Source of the DNA: Thiobacillus sp.
GTDB taxonomy: Bacteria > Pseudomonadota > Gammaproteobacteria > Burkholderiales > Thiobacillaceae
DNA length: 64,000 nucleotides
Direction of reading: 5' to 3'
Assembly (NCBI GenBank): GCA_016124745.1
Contig: WGNC01000025.1
Span: 62,001 to 126,000 of the forward strand
The notes under the pieces were generated by a model that was given only the letters and a program-made list of their open reading frames with translations, was not told the DNA's origin and searched no databases. The translations under genes and the position numbers were made by a program. This document shows, in pieces, positions 29,422 through 38,848 of the stretch (its first letter is position 1; every line of letters starts with the position of its first letter).

Positions 29422-29505
29422 ATGGAATATTCAAATTCAGGAGTCCTGCTGTCGATGCGCCTTGCTGCATGCTTACTGATTCTGGACGGAATCCACGCGG
29501 GCTAA
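29422..29505 (+). CDS. Possible short ORF between rlmH and maf (27 aa)
   Basis: ATG 29422 is preceded by GGAGA close by and reads MEYSNSGVLLSMRLAACLLI, then LDGIHAG and a stop at 29503-29505, three bases before maf. It fills the gap almost exactly and has a hydrophobic middle. This could be a leader peptide, a tiny membrane protein or chance; no family evidence. Confidence 0.25.
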   Translation: MEYSNSGVLLSMRLAACLLILDGIHAG

Positions 29506-29508
29506 ACC

Positions 29509-30120
29509 ATGCTGGTTGATAAGCGAATCTATCTTGCTTCCCAGTCACCGCGCCGACGCGAACTGCTCAAGCAGATCGGCGTTGCCTTCGACGTGCTGCC
29601 GCTGCGCGCCATGCCCGGCCGCCAGGACGTCATCGAGATTCCGCACCCCAAGGAATCCGCGCGTGATTTCGCACAGCGCATGGCGACCGAAAAGGCGGCC
29701 AGCGGTTGGCGCGCGGTGGAAGGGCGACGCCTGCTGCGATTCCCCGTTCTGGGGGCGGATACGGTCGTCGAGATTGACAAGACCATCCTCGGCAAGCCAG
29801 CCGATCGCACCGAGGCCGAGGCCATGCTGGCCCGCCTGTCAGGGCGCAAACACCTAGTGCATTCTGCAGTGGCCATGCAGCACGAGACCCGGTTGGAACT
29901 GCGCCTGTCGTCCAGCCAGGTCAGGTTTGCGATGCTCGACGCAGCCGCCATCGCACGCTACCTGGAAACGGGCGAATATCTCGGCAAGGCCGGCAGCTAT
30001 GCGATCCAGGGCCGTGCCGGCGCCTTTGTCGAGCATATCAAGGGCAGCTACAGCGGCATCATGGGATTGCCGTTATACGAAACTGCGATTCTATTGAGAG
30101 CCTTCGGCATCGTTGACTGA
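29509..30120 (+). CDS. maf: Maf family nucleoside-triphosphate pyrophosphatase
   Basis: 203 residues. N-terminus [34 protein letters not shown], and [13 protein letters not shown]...[14 protein letters not shown] are the Maf signature blocks. By resemblance to YhdE it hydrolyses dTTP/UTP and modified pyrimidine triphosphates, preventing misincorporation. It is in its usual place before rng. Confidence 0.94.
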   Translation: MLVDKRIYLASQSPRRRELLKQIGVAFDVLPLRAMPGRQDVIEIPHPKESARDFAQRMATEKAASGWRAVEGRRLLRFPVLGADTVVEIDKTILGKPADRTEAEAMLARLSGRKHLVHSAVAMQHETRLELRLSSSQVRFAMLDAAAIARYLETGEYLGKAGSYAIQGRAGAFVEHIKGSYSGIMGLPLYETAILLRAFGIVD

Positions 30121-30139
30121 ACGAGCCGGCCATTCCAAC

Positions 30140-31591
30140 ATGAGCGAAGAAATCCTCGTCAACGTTACCCCGCAGGAAACCCGCGTTGCCGTGCTGCACC
30201 TGGGGGCCGTGCAGGAACTGCACATCGAGCGGGCACAGTGCCGTGGACTGGTCAGCAATATCTACATGGGGCGGGTGGTACGGGTGCTGCCGGGGATGCA
30301 GTCGGCCTTCATCGACATCGGCCTGGAGCGCGCGGCCTTCCTGCACGTGGCCGACATCTGGGAGGAGCGCCACGGCAACGAGCCGGAACGGCCGATCGAG
30401 CAGATTCTGCATGAAGGCCAAAGCCTGATGGTGCAGGTGATCAAGGACCCGATCGGCACCAAGGGCGCGCGACTTTCCACCCAGATCAGTTTCGCCGGAC
30501 GCTATCTGGTGTATCTGCCGCAGGAATCGCACATCGGCATCTCGCAGAAAATCGAAGGCGAGGAAGAGCGCGAGTCCTTGCGCCAGAAGCTTCACGAACT
30601 GATGCCGGCCGATGCCACTGGCGGCTTCATCGTGCGCACCGTGGCCGAGACCGCACAGGATGCCGAGATGCAGGCCGATATCGACTACCTGCGGCGGTTG
30701 TGGAGCAGCATCCAGTCGCGCGGCAACTGCAGCGTGCCATGCCTGCTGTATCAGGACCTCGATCTTTCGCTGCGGGTGCTGCGTGATTTCGTCAACCGCG
30801 AGACCACCCGCATCTACATCGACTCGCGCGAAACCTTCCAGCGCATGGCCGAGTTTGCACAGAACTACACGCAGGCCGTGCTCGACAAGCTGCAGCATTA
30901 CAGCGCCGACCGGCCGCTGTTCGACCTGCATGCCGTCGAGGAGGAAATCGCCAAGGCATTGGGGCGGCGCGTCGATCTGAAATCGGGCGGCTATGTCATC
31001 ATCGACCAGACCGAGGCGCTGACCACGGTCGACGTCAACACCGGTGGCTTCGTCGGCGCGCGCAACTTCGACGATACCATCTTCAAGACCAACCTCGAAG
31101 CCGCGCAGTCCATCGCGCGACAACTGCGCCTGCGCAATCTCGGCGGCATCATCATCATCGATTTCATCGACATGGATAACGCCGATCATCAGGAAGCGGT
31201 GCTCACCGAGCTGAAGAAAGCGTTGGCGCGCGACCCCACCCGCACCACCGTCAGCGGCTTCTCCTCGCTCGGGCTGGTGGAAATGACGCGCAAGCGCACC
31301 CGGGAGTCGCTGGCGCACGTGCTGTGCGAACCCTGTCCCACCTGTGCCGGTCGCGGCGAGATCAAGACCGCACAGACCGTGTGCTACGACGTGCTGCGCG
31401 AGATCCTACGCGAGGCGCGCCAGTTCGACGCGCGCGAATACCGCATCGTTGCAGGGGAAAATGTGATCGATCTGTTCCTCGACGAAGAATCCGGCAGCCT
31501 TGCCCAACTCATCGACTTCATCGGCAAGCCAGTGTCGCTGCAGGTCGAAACGACCTATCCGCAGGAGCAGTACGACATCATCCTGCTGTGA
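30140..31591 (+). CDS. rng: Ribonuclease G
   Basis: 483 residues (E. coli 489). Endoribonuclease that matures the 16S rRNA 5' end and decays some mRNAs. An S1 RNA-binding domain is near residues 35-115 (GRVVRVLPGMQSAFIDIG). The catalytic Asp residues are in TTVDVNTGGFVG and IIIIDFIDM. The zinc-link CPTCAGRG is near the C-terminus. It lacks the long RNase E scaffold tail. ATG 30140 follows maf by 19 bp. Confidence 0.95.
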   Translation: MSEEILVNVTPQETRVAVLHLGAVQELHIERAQCRGLVSNIYMGRVVRVLPGMQSAFIDIGLERAAFLHVADIWEERHGNEPERPIEQILHEGQSLMVQVIKDPIGTKGARLSTQISFAGRYLVYLPQESHIGISQKIEGEEERESLRQKLHELMPADATGGFIVRTVAETAQDAEMQADIDYLRRLWSSIQSRGNCSVPCLLYQDLDLSLRVLRDFVNRETTRIYIDSRETFQRMAEFAQNYTQAVLDKLQHYSADRPLFDLHAVEEEIAKALGRRVDLKSGGYVIIDQTEALTTVDVNTGGFVGARNFDDTIFKTNLEAAQSIARQLRLRNLGGIIIIDFIDMDNADHQEAVLTELKKALARDPTRTTVSGFSSLGLVEMTRKRTRESLAHVLCEPCPTCAGRGEIKTAQTVCYDVLREILREARQFDAREYRIVAGENVIDLFLDEESGSLAQLIDFIGKPVSLQVETTYPQEQYDIILL

Positions 31592-32217
31592 AAACCCTGG
31601 CGCCACCGGACTACTGGCAGCAGGCCTGCGCCGAGCTTGCCGCCGCCGACCCGGTCATGGCCGCGCTCATCGCGCGCTATCCCGACGCCCGACTCGCCAA
31701 TCGCGGCGACCCGTTCCAGACACTCGCCCGCGCCATCGTCGGCCAGCAGATCTCAGTCAGGGCCGCCGACAGCGTGTGGGCGCGATTTGCAGCGTGCGCA
31801 GGGACCGTCAGCCCGGAACAGGTCGCCGATCTGGAACTGGATGTGCTCGCTGCCTGCGGCCTGTCGCGCCGCAAGGCCGAGTATCTGCGCGACCTGGCCG
31901 GGCATTTTGTCGATGGCCGCGTGGTGCCCGCACGCTGGACCCACATGGACGACGAAACCGTGATAGCCGAACTGATCGACGTACGCGGCATCGGACGCTG
32001 GACGGCCGAAATGTTCCTGATTTTCAATTTGCGACGCCCTGATGTCTGGCCGGTCGACGACATCGGCCTGCAGAAAGCCGTCGCCCTGCATTACCTGAGC
32101 GACGAACGTCCCACTCCCGGGATCCTGCGCCGGCACGGCGAGCGTCATGCCCCCTGGCGTACCGTCGCTACCTGGTATCTGTGGAGAAGCCTGGATCCGG
32201 CGGTGGTGCAGTATTGA
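31588..32217 (+). CDS. DNA-3-methyladenine glycosylase II (HhH-GPD)
   Basis: 209 residues from GTG 31588, overlapping the rng stop. An AlkA-type base-excision repair glycosylase lacking the N-terminal domain of E. coli AlkA. IVGQQISVRAADSVW begins the GPD fold; the helix-hairpin-helix is DVRGIGRWTAEMF and the catalytic Asp is in WPVDDIGLQKAV. It removes alkylated purines. It probably ends the long leuS operon and is convergent with prfC. Confidence 0.9.
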   Translation: MKTLAPPDYWQQACAELAAADPVMAALIARYPDARLANRGDPFQTLARAIVGQQISVRAADSVWARFAACAGTVSPEQVADLELDVLAACGLSRRKAEYLRDLAGHFVDGRVVPARWTHMDDETVIAELIDVRGIGRWTAEMFLIFNLRRPDVWPVDDIGLQKAVALHYLSDERPTPGILRRHGERHAPWRTVATWYLWRSLDPAVVQY

Positions 32218-32235
32218 CGCGCCTGCCTGTCGTTC

Positions 32236-33867
32236 TCAAGCCATGACCTGCCCATGCTCCCGCGTGTCGTGGAATGCGACCTTGGGCCAGCGCTCCTGCG
32301 CAAGTTGCAGGTTGACGCGCGTGTCGGCCAGGTAGACCAGGTTACCGTCGACGTCCTTGGCCAGCTTCAGTGAATTGGCCTTGGTGAATTCGGCGAGGTG
32401 CTGGGCGTCCGGGCAGGTGACCCAGCGCGCGGTGTAGATGCCGGCGTTCTCGAAGCTGGCGTCGACGCCGTATTCCGTCTTCAGGCGATGCGCGACGACC
32501 TCGAACTGCAGCTGTCCAACGGCGCCGATCAAGAGCGTGTTGTCGACGAAGGGCTCGAACACCTGCACCGCGCCTTCCTCGCCCAGTTCCAATAGCCCCT
32601 TGTTCAGCTGCTTGGCGCGCAGCGGGTCGCGCAGGCGCGGACGGCTGAACAGTTCGGGGGCGAAGTAGGGGATGCCCTTGAACTGCAGGGCCTCGCCTTC
32701 GGTGAGGGTATCGCCGATGTGCAGCTGGCCGTGGTTGTGGATGCCGATGATGTCGCCGGCCACCGCGTCTTCCATGCGGGTGCGCTCGTTGGCCATGAAC
32801 ACCACGGCGTTGGCGATTTTCATGTCCTTGCCGGTGCGACGGTGCCGCACCTTCATGTTGGGGCTGTAGCGGCCGGAGCAGACGCGGAAGAAGGCGATGC
32901 GGTCGCGGTGCTGCGGGTCCATGTTGGCCTGGATCTTGAACACGAAGCCGGTGAACTTCGGCTCGGTCGGGTCGACCACGCGCTCGACCGCCTCGCGCGG
33001 CTGCGGCGGCGGCGCCCAGTCGGCCAGCGCGCGCAGCACTTCGCGCACGCCGAAGTTGTTGATCCCGGAGCCGAAGAACACCGGCGTCTGCCTGCCCTTG
33101 AGAAAGTCGTCGAGATGGAAGCTCGCACCGGCGCCGCGCACCAGTTCGATTTCGGACAGCAGGGCGTCGGCTTCCAGCGGGAAACGTTCCTTCAGGGCGG
33201 CGTCCCCCAGGCCCTGCAGCGACTCGAACTGCTGGTCGGCGTTTTCCTCGCCCGCCTTGAAGCGCAGGATCTCGTCGTTGATAAGGTGGTACACGCCCTG
33301 GAAGCGCTTGCCCATGCCAATCGGCCAGGTCACCGGCGCGCAGTGGATTTTCAGGATCGACTCGATCTCGTCCAGCAGTTCCAGCGGCTCGCGTACCTCG
33401 CGGTCCATCTTGTTGATGAAGGTGATGATGGGCGTGTCACGCAGGCGGCATACCTCCAGCAGCTTGATGGTCTGTTCTTCCACGCCCTTGGCGGCGTCGA
33501 CCACCATGATGGCGGCGTCGACCGCGGTCAGTACGCGGTAGGTGTCTTCCGAGAAGTCCTTGTGGCCGGGCGTGTCGAGCAGGTTGAACACACAGTCGCC
33601 ATGGGAGAACTGCATCACCGAACTCGCCACCGAGATGCCGCGTTCCTGTTCGATCGCCATCCAGTCAGAGGTGGCATAGCGTCCGCTTTTGCGTGCCTTG
33701 ACCGTGCCCGCCATCTGGATCGCACCGCCGAACAGCAGCAGCTTTTCGGTCAGCGTGGTCTTGCCGGCGTCGGGGTGGGAGATGATCGCGAAGGTGCGGC
33801 GCTTCTTGACGTCGCGTGCCAAAGGCGATGCGGCGGTCTGGGCCGGCGCGGTTGCGGTGGATTCCAT
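32236..33867 (-). CDS. prfC: Peptide chain release factor 3
   Basis: 543 residues. This GTPase recycles RF1/RF2 from the ribosome after termination. G1 [16 protein letters not shown], switch [18 protein letters not shown] and G4 FINKMDRE are visible, with RF3-specific [19 protein letters not shown] 33867 gives [20 protein letters not shown]; a TTG at 33894 adds nine residues. The Shine-Dalgarno is weak for both. Single gene. Confidence 0.96.
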   Translation of the reverse strand: MESTATAPAQTAASPLARDVKKRRTFAIISHPDAGKTTLTEKLLLFGGAIQMAGTVKARKSGRYATSDWMAIEQERGISVASSVMQFSHGDCVFNLLDTPGHKDFSEDTYRVLTAVDAAIMVVDAAKGVEEQTIKLLEVCRLRDTPIITFINKMDREVREPLELLDEIESILKIHCAPVTWPIGMGKRFQGVYHLINDEILRFKAGEENADQQFESLQGLGDAALKERFPLEADALLSEIELVRGAGASFHLDDFLKGRQTPVFFGSGINNFGVREVLRALADWAPPPQPREAVERVVDPTEPKFTGFVFKIQANMDPQHRDRIAFFRVCSGRYSPNMKVRHRRTGKDMKIANAVVFMANERTRMEDAVAGDIIGIHNHGQLHIGDTLTEGEALQFKGIPYFAPELFSRPRLRDPLRAKQLNKGLLELGEEGAVQVFEPFVDNTLLIGAVGQLQFEVVAHRLKTEYGVDASFENAGIYTARWVTCPDAQHLAEFTKANSLKLAKDVDGNLVYLADTRVNLQLAQERWPKVAFHDTREHGQVMA

Positions 33868-34053
33868 CGGGGAAGGCGATACGGTGTGAAACAAGGCGGC
33901 ATTTTACCGGACCATGCCGTCGTTTTCGCAGAATTGCGCAAACACCGAGGCAGGATGGTAGCCGGGGTCGATCCCGTGACAGGGGACGCCTCGCAAGGTT
34001 TCGCGCATGGCCTGCGGCAAGAACCGGATGGGATCCGGATCAGGATGGCAGGC

Positions 34054-34079
34054 AAAAAAAACGCCCGATTGTTCGGGCG
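34054..34079 (-). terminator. Intrinsic terminator
   Basis: Read on the minus strand: CGCCCGA, loop ACAA, TCGGGCG followed by eight T. It lies about 35 bp downstream of the small secreted protein gene at 34114-34329 and so ends the HTH gene/small gene transcript. Confidence 0.92.
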
Positions 34080-34113
34080 GAGGAGGAGACACCAGGAGAA
34101 ATGTCGAGTCTGG

Positions 34114-34329
34114 TCAGGCGCCGAAACCGAAGGCGGCGATGCCGACACGGTCCCAGGCAAGCCGGATGGGCGTGGGTGGCGTTGCCACGGTGGGGGCGGG
34201 CAGGCTGGCGGCAGCCACTGGTTGCGGCAGCGGCGCGGGTGCGTCGTTCGCCCAGCTGCTCGCAGCGCTCATCAGCAGCACGCTAGCGGCGAGGCTGGCA
34301 GTCAGGGAGGCATGATTCTTATGCATCAT
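34114..34329 (-). CDS. Small Pro/Ala-rich secreted protein (71 aa)
   Basis: ATG 34329 follows GGAGG by five bases; the GGAGG overlaps the end of the HTH gene. A signal peptide MMHKNHASLTASLAASVLLM-SAASSWA is cut before NDAPAPLPQPV. The mature part is about 45 residues, rich in Pro and Ala, ending DRVGIAAFGFGA. It is translationally linked to the upstream HTH gene, so it may be its output or partner. Family unknown. Confidence 0.6.
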   Translation of the reverse strand: MMHKNHASLTASLAASVLLMSAASSWANDAPAPLPQPVAAASLPAPTVATPPTPIRLAWDRVGIAAFGFGA

Positions 34330-34340
34330 CGTGTCCTCCA

Positions 34341-35177
34341 TTAATGGGCAGCCTGCGTGTCGTCAAACACGATCCGCGCATTATCGAAGCTGGTTTCGGT
34401 CGTGATCCGGTGTCGAACGTGCGCATGCCCCTGCACGTCGATCAGTTTCTGCGTCAGGCGGAAGGTGTCCTGGGTGTCCAGCGGCGCGCGGCAGGCGACT
34501 TCCAGCGCATTCCACAGATAGGCAGGTTGCTGGTCGCGTTCGAACAGGCGTTCGCAGGCACGCATGAGGCTCACGCCCTGGCGCTGGCGGGCTTCGCCGG
34601 TGGGCAGGGCGAGCAGGTCCTCGAACTGGCTGCCGAGAATCTCGTTTTCGATCGCAGCCGACAAGCGGGTATCGCTGCCGGTCAGGGCTTCCAGCGCGGC
34701 TTCTGACAGGCTGCGCGCGCGCGGTGAGCCGGGCTGGCTGATGCTGTGGGAAAGGCTGGCCCAGTGCAGCAGGCGGGCGCGGCCGGCGTCTTCGGCCGGC
34801 ATCGTCGCCACCAGATAATCGGCAAGCGCCTGCGCGCTGTCGTCCTTGCTGGCGCTCATCAGGTCGTACAGGGCCTTGATGTAGGGCGGGGATGGATCGA
34901 GCAGCGTGACGTGCGCCTTGATCCACAGGTCGCGCTCGATGTCGCGCAGCCGGGCCTGGTTGTGGTCGGCGATCGCCTTGGCGCTGCGTGGGTTTTCCCA
35001 GTTCTGCACCGTGGTGACCGAGACATTGGCCATCACCGCCAGGGATTCCTGCGACACCCGGTAGCGGCGGCGCAGGCTGTAGATCCAGTCGGCCTCGAAT
35101 TCACGCTGGCTGGCGTAACGGCGGGCAGGCTGGGCCTGCCGCTCGTGTTCGCTCCATTTGTTTTGCAGGAATGACAT
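34341..35177 (-). CDS. HTH (XRE-like) regulator with C-terminal helical domain
   Basis: 278 residues. A helix-turn-helix lies at about residues 37-60 (RYRVSQESLAVMANVSVTTV, then QNWEN), typical of XRE/Cro-like proteins. The remaining 200 residues are helical and unrecognised (DWIYSLRRR before; LIDVQGHAHVRHRITTETSF near the end). ATG 35177 is preceded by GGGAG; an upstream in-frame ATG at 35225 is less likely. Several CCAAC/GTTGG repeats lie in its promoter region, suggesting autoregulation. The next gene is the small secreted protein. Confidence 0.7.
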   Translation of the reverse strand: MSFLQNKWSEHERQAQPARRYASQREFEADWIYSLRRRYRVSQESLAVMANVSVTTVQNWENPRSAKAIADHNQARLRDIERDLWIKAHVTLLDPSPPYIKALYDLMSASKDDSAQALADYLVATMPAEDAGRARLLHWASLSHSISQPGSPRARSLSEAALEALTGSDTRLSAAIENEILGSQFEDLLALPTGEARQRQGVSLMRACERLFERDQQPAYLWNALEVACRAPLDTQDTFRLTQKLIDVQGHAHVRHRITTETSFDNARIVFDDTQAAH

Positions 35178-35233
35178 GTGTGCTCCCGGAAGACGGTTCG
35201 GCCCGACGGCCGATGAGTTGCTCAAAGCGTAGC

Positions 35234-35357
35234 AAGGTTGGGAGGAAAACCAACACCAACCGGGTTGGGGTGGCTGCCCGCGATGCTACGCGTACATGAT
35301 GGTTTACGGCCAATGTCGGCCGAGATTGAGCGAAATCAGACCAACCTGGTTGGGGTG
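35234..35357. promoter_or_regulatory. Repeated CCAAC/GTTGG motifs upstream of the HTH gene
   Basis: CCAACCGGGTTGGGGTG (35256-35272) and CCAACCTGGTTGGGGTG (35341-35357) differ at one base and each contains a CCAAC-N3-GTTGG dyad. Further half sites GGTTGG (35237) and CCAAC (35250) are adjacent. The two full sites are 85 bp apart, about eight helical turns, which would suit looping by one regulator. Confidence 0.55.
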
Positions 35358-35442
35358 CGGCGCGAAGGAAGCTTTGCGCGCCCGGTCTGGCGGCATTGGA
35401 CCCTGCCGAACCGGCTGTCCTGAGCGGGACGTCCGACGGAAC

Positions 35443-35940
35443 CTAGCGCGGGGCCTGCCAGCAGTTGTTGTTGACCTGCCAGGTCATTGAGAGCTGCTCA
35501 CTGGTGGGATACAGCGCATATTTGACCCCCATGTAGTCGGAACCCTTGCGCCAGAACATCGCCAGCAGGTTCTTTTCACCGTTGGCGATGACACTCGTGT
35601 AGGGAATGACCTTGAGCGGGTTGCCGTAGAGGTTGGAATAATTCGAGGCGATGATGATGAAATGGCGAAAGGCGGGTTCGACTTCCTGGTCGAACGAGAC
35701 CAGCTTGTCGTTGCAGAAGCTGAACAGGAAACGGCGGCCAGCCGGATTGTTGGGCAGATCGTAGGCAAACAGGCCGTCGTTGCCGACCGGCAGGGTCTTG
35801 TCGAAATTCCAGGTCTTCAGCGTCTGCTCGACTTCGGCGCGCGTCATGCCATTCCTGAACTCGCCGACTTCCCAGGCGTGGGCTGGCAGGCTGAGCAGCA
35901 ATCCGGCAAGCAGGCCGATTGATTTCGTATTAATTGCCAT
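35443..35940 (-). CDS. Secreted hypothetical protein (165 aa)
   Basis: Signal peptide MAINTKSIGLLAGLLLSLPA-HA, cut before WEVGEFRNGMT. The mature domain has an SmpA/YpeB-like opening pattern (GEFRNGMTRAEVEQTLKTW), a glycine-turn core and a C-terminus with one Cys (NNNCWQAPR). Probably a periplasmic alpha/beta protein of unknown role. Start ATG 35940; another in-frame ATG is at 35961. Likely monocistronic. Confidence 0.7.
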   Translation of the reverse strand: MAINTKSIGLLAGLLLSLPAHAWEVGEFRNGMTRAEVEQTLKTWNFDKTLPVGNDGLFAYDLPNNPAGRRFLFSFCNDKLVSFDQEVEPAFRHFIIIASNYSNLYGNPLKVIPYTSVIANGEKNLLAMFWRKGSDYMGVKYALYPTSEQLSMTWQVNNNCWQAPR

Positions 35941-36002
35941 GGCATTCAATGGGATGGGCATGAATCAATACCAAGCATACCGTAGCGGAAACATGCAACG
36001 GC

Positions 36003-36764
36003 TTACCTGTTCATGACCGCGCCGAAAACCTGCTTCAGTAAATCGCTGCCAGCCTGCAACGGATTGGCGCGAATCGCCGCTTCCTTTTCTCCGATCAGGG
36101 TGTAGAGCCGGTCGAGCGTCTGCTGGGTCACGTACTGTTCGACGTTGGCCTGCTTCTTGTCGACCAGATTGAACTGCGCGGCCAGGCCGGCGAACTGGTT
36201 GTATTGCTGCGCCAGGCCAACCTTGTCGGTCGTCTCTTTGACGATGGGGCCGAAGCGTTCGGTGAGAGTGGCCTCGGTTTTCTTGCGAAAGAAGTCGGTG
36301 GCCGAAGTTTTGCCGCCGGTCAGAATGCCGCGGGCATCCTCCAGTGTCATGTCCTTCACTGCGCCGAGAAGCAGCGGCTTGGCTTCAGGCACGGCAGCTT
36401 CGGCGGCGCGGTTCATCGACAACACCAGTTCGTCGGCCTGCGCGCCCATGCCGAACATGCGCATGGTTTTTTCAGCCTTTTGCAGGCTGGGCGGCAGCGG
36501 GATTTTAAGCGCGGAGTTGGCGAAGAAACCGTCCTTGGCGCCAAGCTGGGCGACGGCCGTATCGACCCCTTGCGTCAGGGCTTCCTTAAGTCCGGCACTG
36601 ATTTCGGAGCTCGAGAGGGCGTCGACGCCGGTAGCAGCAGGCTGGCTGGCGGGCGCTTTCAGCACACCCTTCAACATTTCGGACCAGTCGTAGGCATGGG
36701 CGGGAAGCGTCAGGGTGAGGCCGGCGGCGAGGATCAACCAGCATCTCGAATTCAAGGAAGTCAT
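36003..36764 (-). CDS. DUF4197 secreted protein
   Basis: 253 residues; ATG 36764 follows CAGGAGATAC. A signal peptide (MTSLNSRCWLILAAGLTLTL-PAHA) precedes YDWSEMLKGVLKAP. DUF4197 features: SSEISAGLKEALTQGVDTAV, FFANSALKIPLPPSLQKAE, and the C-terminal LDRLYTLIGEKEAAIRANP. Mostly helical, periplasmic; function unknown. It follows the phoH-like gene on the same strand with 20 bp between. Confidence 0.88.
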   Translation of the reverse strand: MTSLNSRCWLILAAGLTLTLPAHAYDWSEMLKGVLKAPASQPAATGVDALSSSEISAGLKEALTQGVDTAVAQLGAKDGFFANSALKIPLPPSLQKAEKTMRMFGMGAQADELVLSMNRAAEAAVPEAKPLLLGAVKDMTLEDARGILTGGKTSATDFFRKKTEATLTERFGPIVKETTDKVGLAQQYNQFAGLAAQFNLVDKKQANVEQYVTQQTLDRLYTLIGEKEAAIRANPLQAGSDLLKQVFGAVMNR

Positions 36765-36784
36765 CGTGTATCTCCTGACGACGC

Positions 36785-38215
36785 TTAGAGCACCTCGGCT
36801 GCGTAATCGGCCAGGCGCGAACGTTCGCCGCGCTGCAGCGTGACATGGCCGTTGTGCAGCCAGCCCTTGAAATGGTCGACCACATAGGTAAGGCCGGAAC
36901 TGCCCTCGGTGAGATAGGGGGTGTCGATCTGCGAGATATTTCCCAGGCACACGACCTTGGTCCCGGGACCTGCGCGCGTGATCAGTGTTTTCATCTGCTT
37001 GGGCGTGAGATTCTGCGCTTCATCGATGATCAGGAACTTGTTGAGGAAAGTGCGGCCGCGCATGAAATTCAGCGATTTGACCTTGATGCGTGAGCGGATG
37101 AGATCCTGTGTCGCGGCACGGCCCCAGTCGCCCGCCTCGTCGTCACTCTTGTTGAGCACGTCGAGGTTGTCCTCCAGCGCACCCATCCACGGCGTCATTT
37201 TCTCTTCCTCGGTGCCGGGCAGGAAACCGATGTCCTCGCCCACCGGAACGGTCACCCGGGTCATGATGATCTCGGTGTAGATCTTCTTGTCGAGCACCTG
37301 GGCCAGGGCCGAGGCCAGCGTCAACAGGGTCTTCCCGGTGCCGGCCTGGCCGAGCAGGGTGACGAAATCGATTTCGGGATCCATGAGCACGTTGAGCGCG
37401 AAGTTCTGTTCGCGATTGCGGGCGGTGATCCCCCACACGTTGTTCTTGTGGTGGCTGAAATCGCGCACCGTGACCATTTCCGCCTGTTTGCCCTCGACCT
37501 TCAGCACCTTGGCGTAGAGTGGATTGGGGCCTTCCTGGAAGACGAACTCGTTCGGCAGCAGGCTCGAGACCAGCGGCCCCTTGATGCGGTAGTAGGTCTG
37601 TCCGTTGGATTGCCAGGATTCCATGCCCTTGCCGTGGGTGTCCCAGAAATCGGCGGGCAGCTCGCGCAAGCCGGCGTACAGCAGGTCGGTGTCTTCCAGC
37701 ACCTTGTCGTTGAAGTAGTCCTCAGCGGGCAGACCGAGCGCACGCGCCTTGATGCGCATGTTGATGTCTTTCGACACCAGGATGACCTGACGCTTGGGAT
37801 AGTGACGCGAGAGAAACAGGACCACGCCGAGGATCTGGTTGTCGACCTTGCTGGTCGGCAGGCTCATCGGGATATCACCGGAGATCGCCTCGGTTTGCAG
37901 AAACAGCCTGCCGGTGGCAGCTTTGTGGCTGTGTTCTGCGAGCGGCACTCCCTCCTCGATGCTGTCGAGCTTGCTGACGATCTCGTCAATGAAACGGCTG
38001 GCCTGACGCGCGTTGCGCGACACCTCGGTCATGCCCTTCTTGTGCATGTCGAGTTCTTCAAGCGTGGCGATCGGTACGTAGATATCGTGTTCCTCGAAGC
38101 GGAACAGGCTAGTGGGGTCGTGCATCAACACGTTGGTGTCCAAAACGAACAGCTTGGTCGGGGCGGCAGATTTTCTCGGCATGTGGTGATCGTCGTGTCT
38201 GGATTGGAAATGCAT
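36785..38215 (-). CDS. PhoH family PIN-ATPase (PhoH2/YlaK type)
   Basis: 476 residues fusing a PIN nuclease domain (about 20-150; KLFVLDTNVLMHDPTSL and later acidic residues in ILVSKDINMRIKA) to a PhoH ATPase (about 245-476; Walker A GQAGTGKT, Walker B FLIIDEAQNLTP). Such PhoH2 proteins are sequence-specific RNA helicase/ribonucleases in mycobacteria. ATG 38215 has GAGG eight bases upstream; ATG 38182 (MPRKS) is the alternative. Confidence 0.92.
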   Translation of the reverse strand: MHFQSRHDDHHMPRKSAAPTKLFVLDTNVLMHDPTSLFRFEEHDIYVPIATLEELDMHKKGMTEVSRNARQASRFIDEIVSKLDSIEEGVPLAEHSHKAATGRLFLQTEAISGDIPMSLPTSKVDNQILGVVLFLSRHYPKRQVILVSKDINMRIKARALGLPAEDYFNDKVLEDTDLLYAGLRELPADFWDTHGKGMESWQSNGQTYYRIKGPLVSSLLPNEFVFQEGPNPLYAKVLKVEGKQAEMVTVRDFSHHKNNVWGITARNREQNFALNVLMDPEIDFVTLLGQAGTGKTLLTLASALAQVLDKKIYTEIIMTRVTVPVGEDIGFLPGTEEEKMTPWMGALEDNLDVLNKSDDEAGDWGRAATQDLIRSRIKVKSLNFMRGRTFLNKFLIIDEAQNLTPKQMKTLITRAGPGTKVVCLGNISQIDTPYLTEGSSGLTYVVDHFKGWLHNGHVTLQRGERSRLADYAAEVL

Positions 38216-38452
38216 TCATCCTACCTCAAGCCGATGGCAGCTTGTCCAGTCTGCCATCTAAACTTGAAACCCTGCCGGCGGCGCGAATTTGGCACGGAAT
38301 TTACCGGTAAGATGACCGGCTGATCAGCCCAAGGATCCTAGATGAACATGATCCCTGTTACACCTCGCGTCGTCTGCACCCTGCCTCTGGGCAAGGCTGG
38401 CTTCGGCCGGGCCGGGGTAGCGCCCGGTCTTCATCCACGGGGCTGATTGCCG

Positions 38453-38848
38453 ATGTTGCGGCTGGGCTGGCTGATTCTTGTCTGGGTAGGGTCGCAGCCG
38501 CTACAGGCCCAGGTCGCTGCGCACATGCTGCTGCAGGATTCTCCGCTCGCCGGTTTTCAATATCATGCGGGCAGGGCAATTTGGTCGCAGATGCAGGTGG
38601 GCGATGCGCTGGCCCTGATACGCGAGCCGGACAATCCGTTCGATCCAAATGCGGTGCGGGTCGAGTGGCAGGGCCACAAGATCGGCTACGTGCCGCGCCG
38701 CGAGAATGCCGACGTGGCGCGATTCATGGATCGCGGGCAACGACTGGAGGCGCGCATTGCCCGGCTGGCCGAGGTGCGCGATCCGTGGTCGCGGGTGCGT
38801 TTCGAGATCCTGATTCCCTTGCAGCCAACCGGGCAGCGGGCACCATGA
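38453..38848 (+). CDS. Exported HIRAN-domain protein
   Basis: 131 residues. The N-terminus MLRLGWLILVWVGSQPLQAQ is a signal peptide or membrane anchor, followed by a HIRAN domain: LAGFQYHAGRAIWSQM, the core LIREPDNPFDPNAVRVEW, and GHKIGYVPRRENADVARF. HIRAN in SWI2/SNF2 proteins binds 3' DNA ends; an exported single-domain form must do something else. Its stop overlaps the sugar dehydrogenase start. Confidence 0.8.
   Translation: MLRLGWLILVWVGSQPLQAQVAAHMLLQDSPLAGFQYHAGRAIWSQMQVGDALALIREPDNPFDPNAVRVEWQGHKIGYVPRRENADVARFMDRGQRLEARIARLAEVRDPWSRVRFEILIPLQPTGQRAP

Noticed and set aside
38342-38446. 34-codon ORF before the HIRAN gene
   Set aside because: Weak ribosome site and low-complexity Gly/Arg-rich sequence; no evidence of translation.
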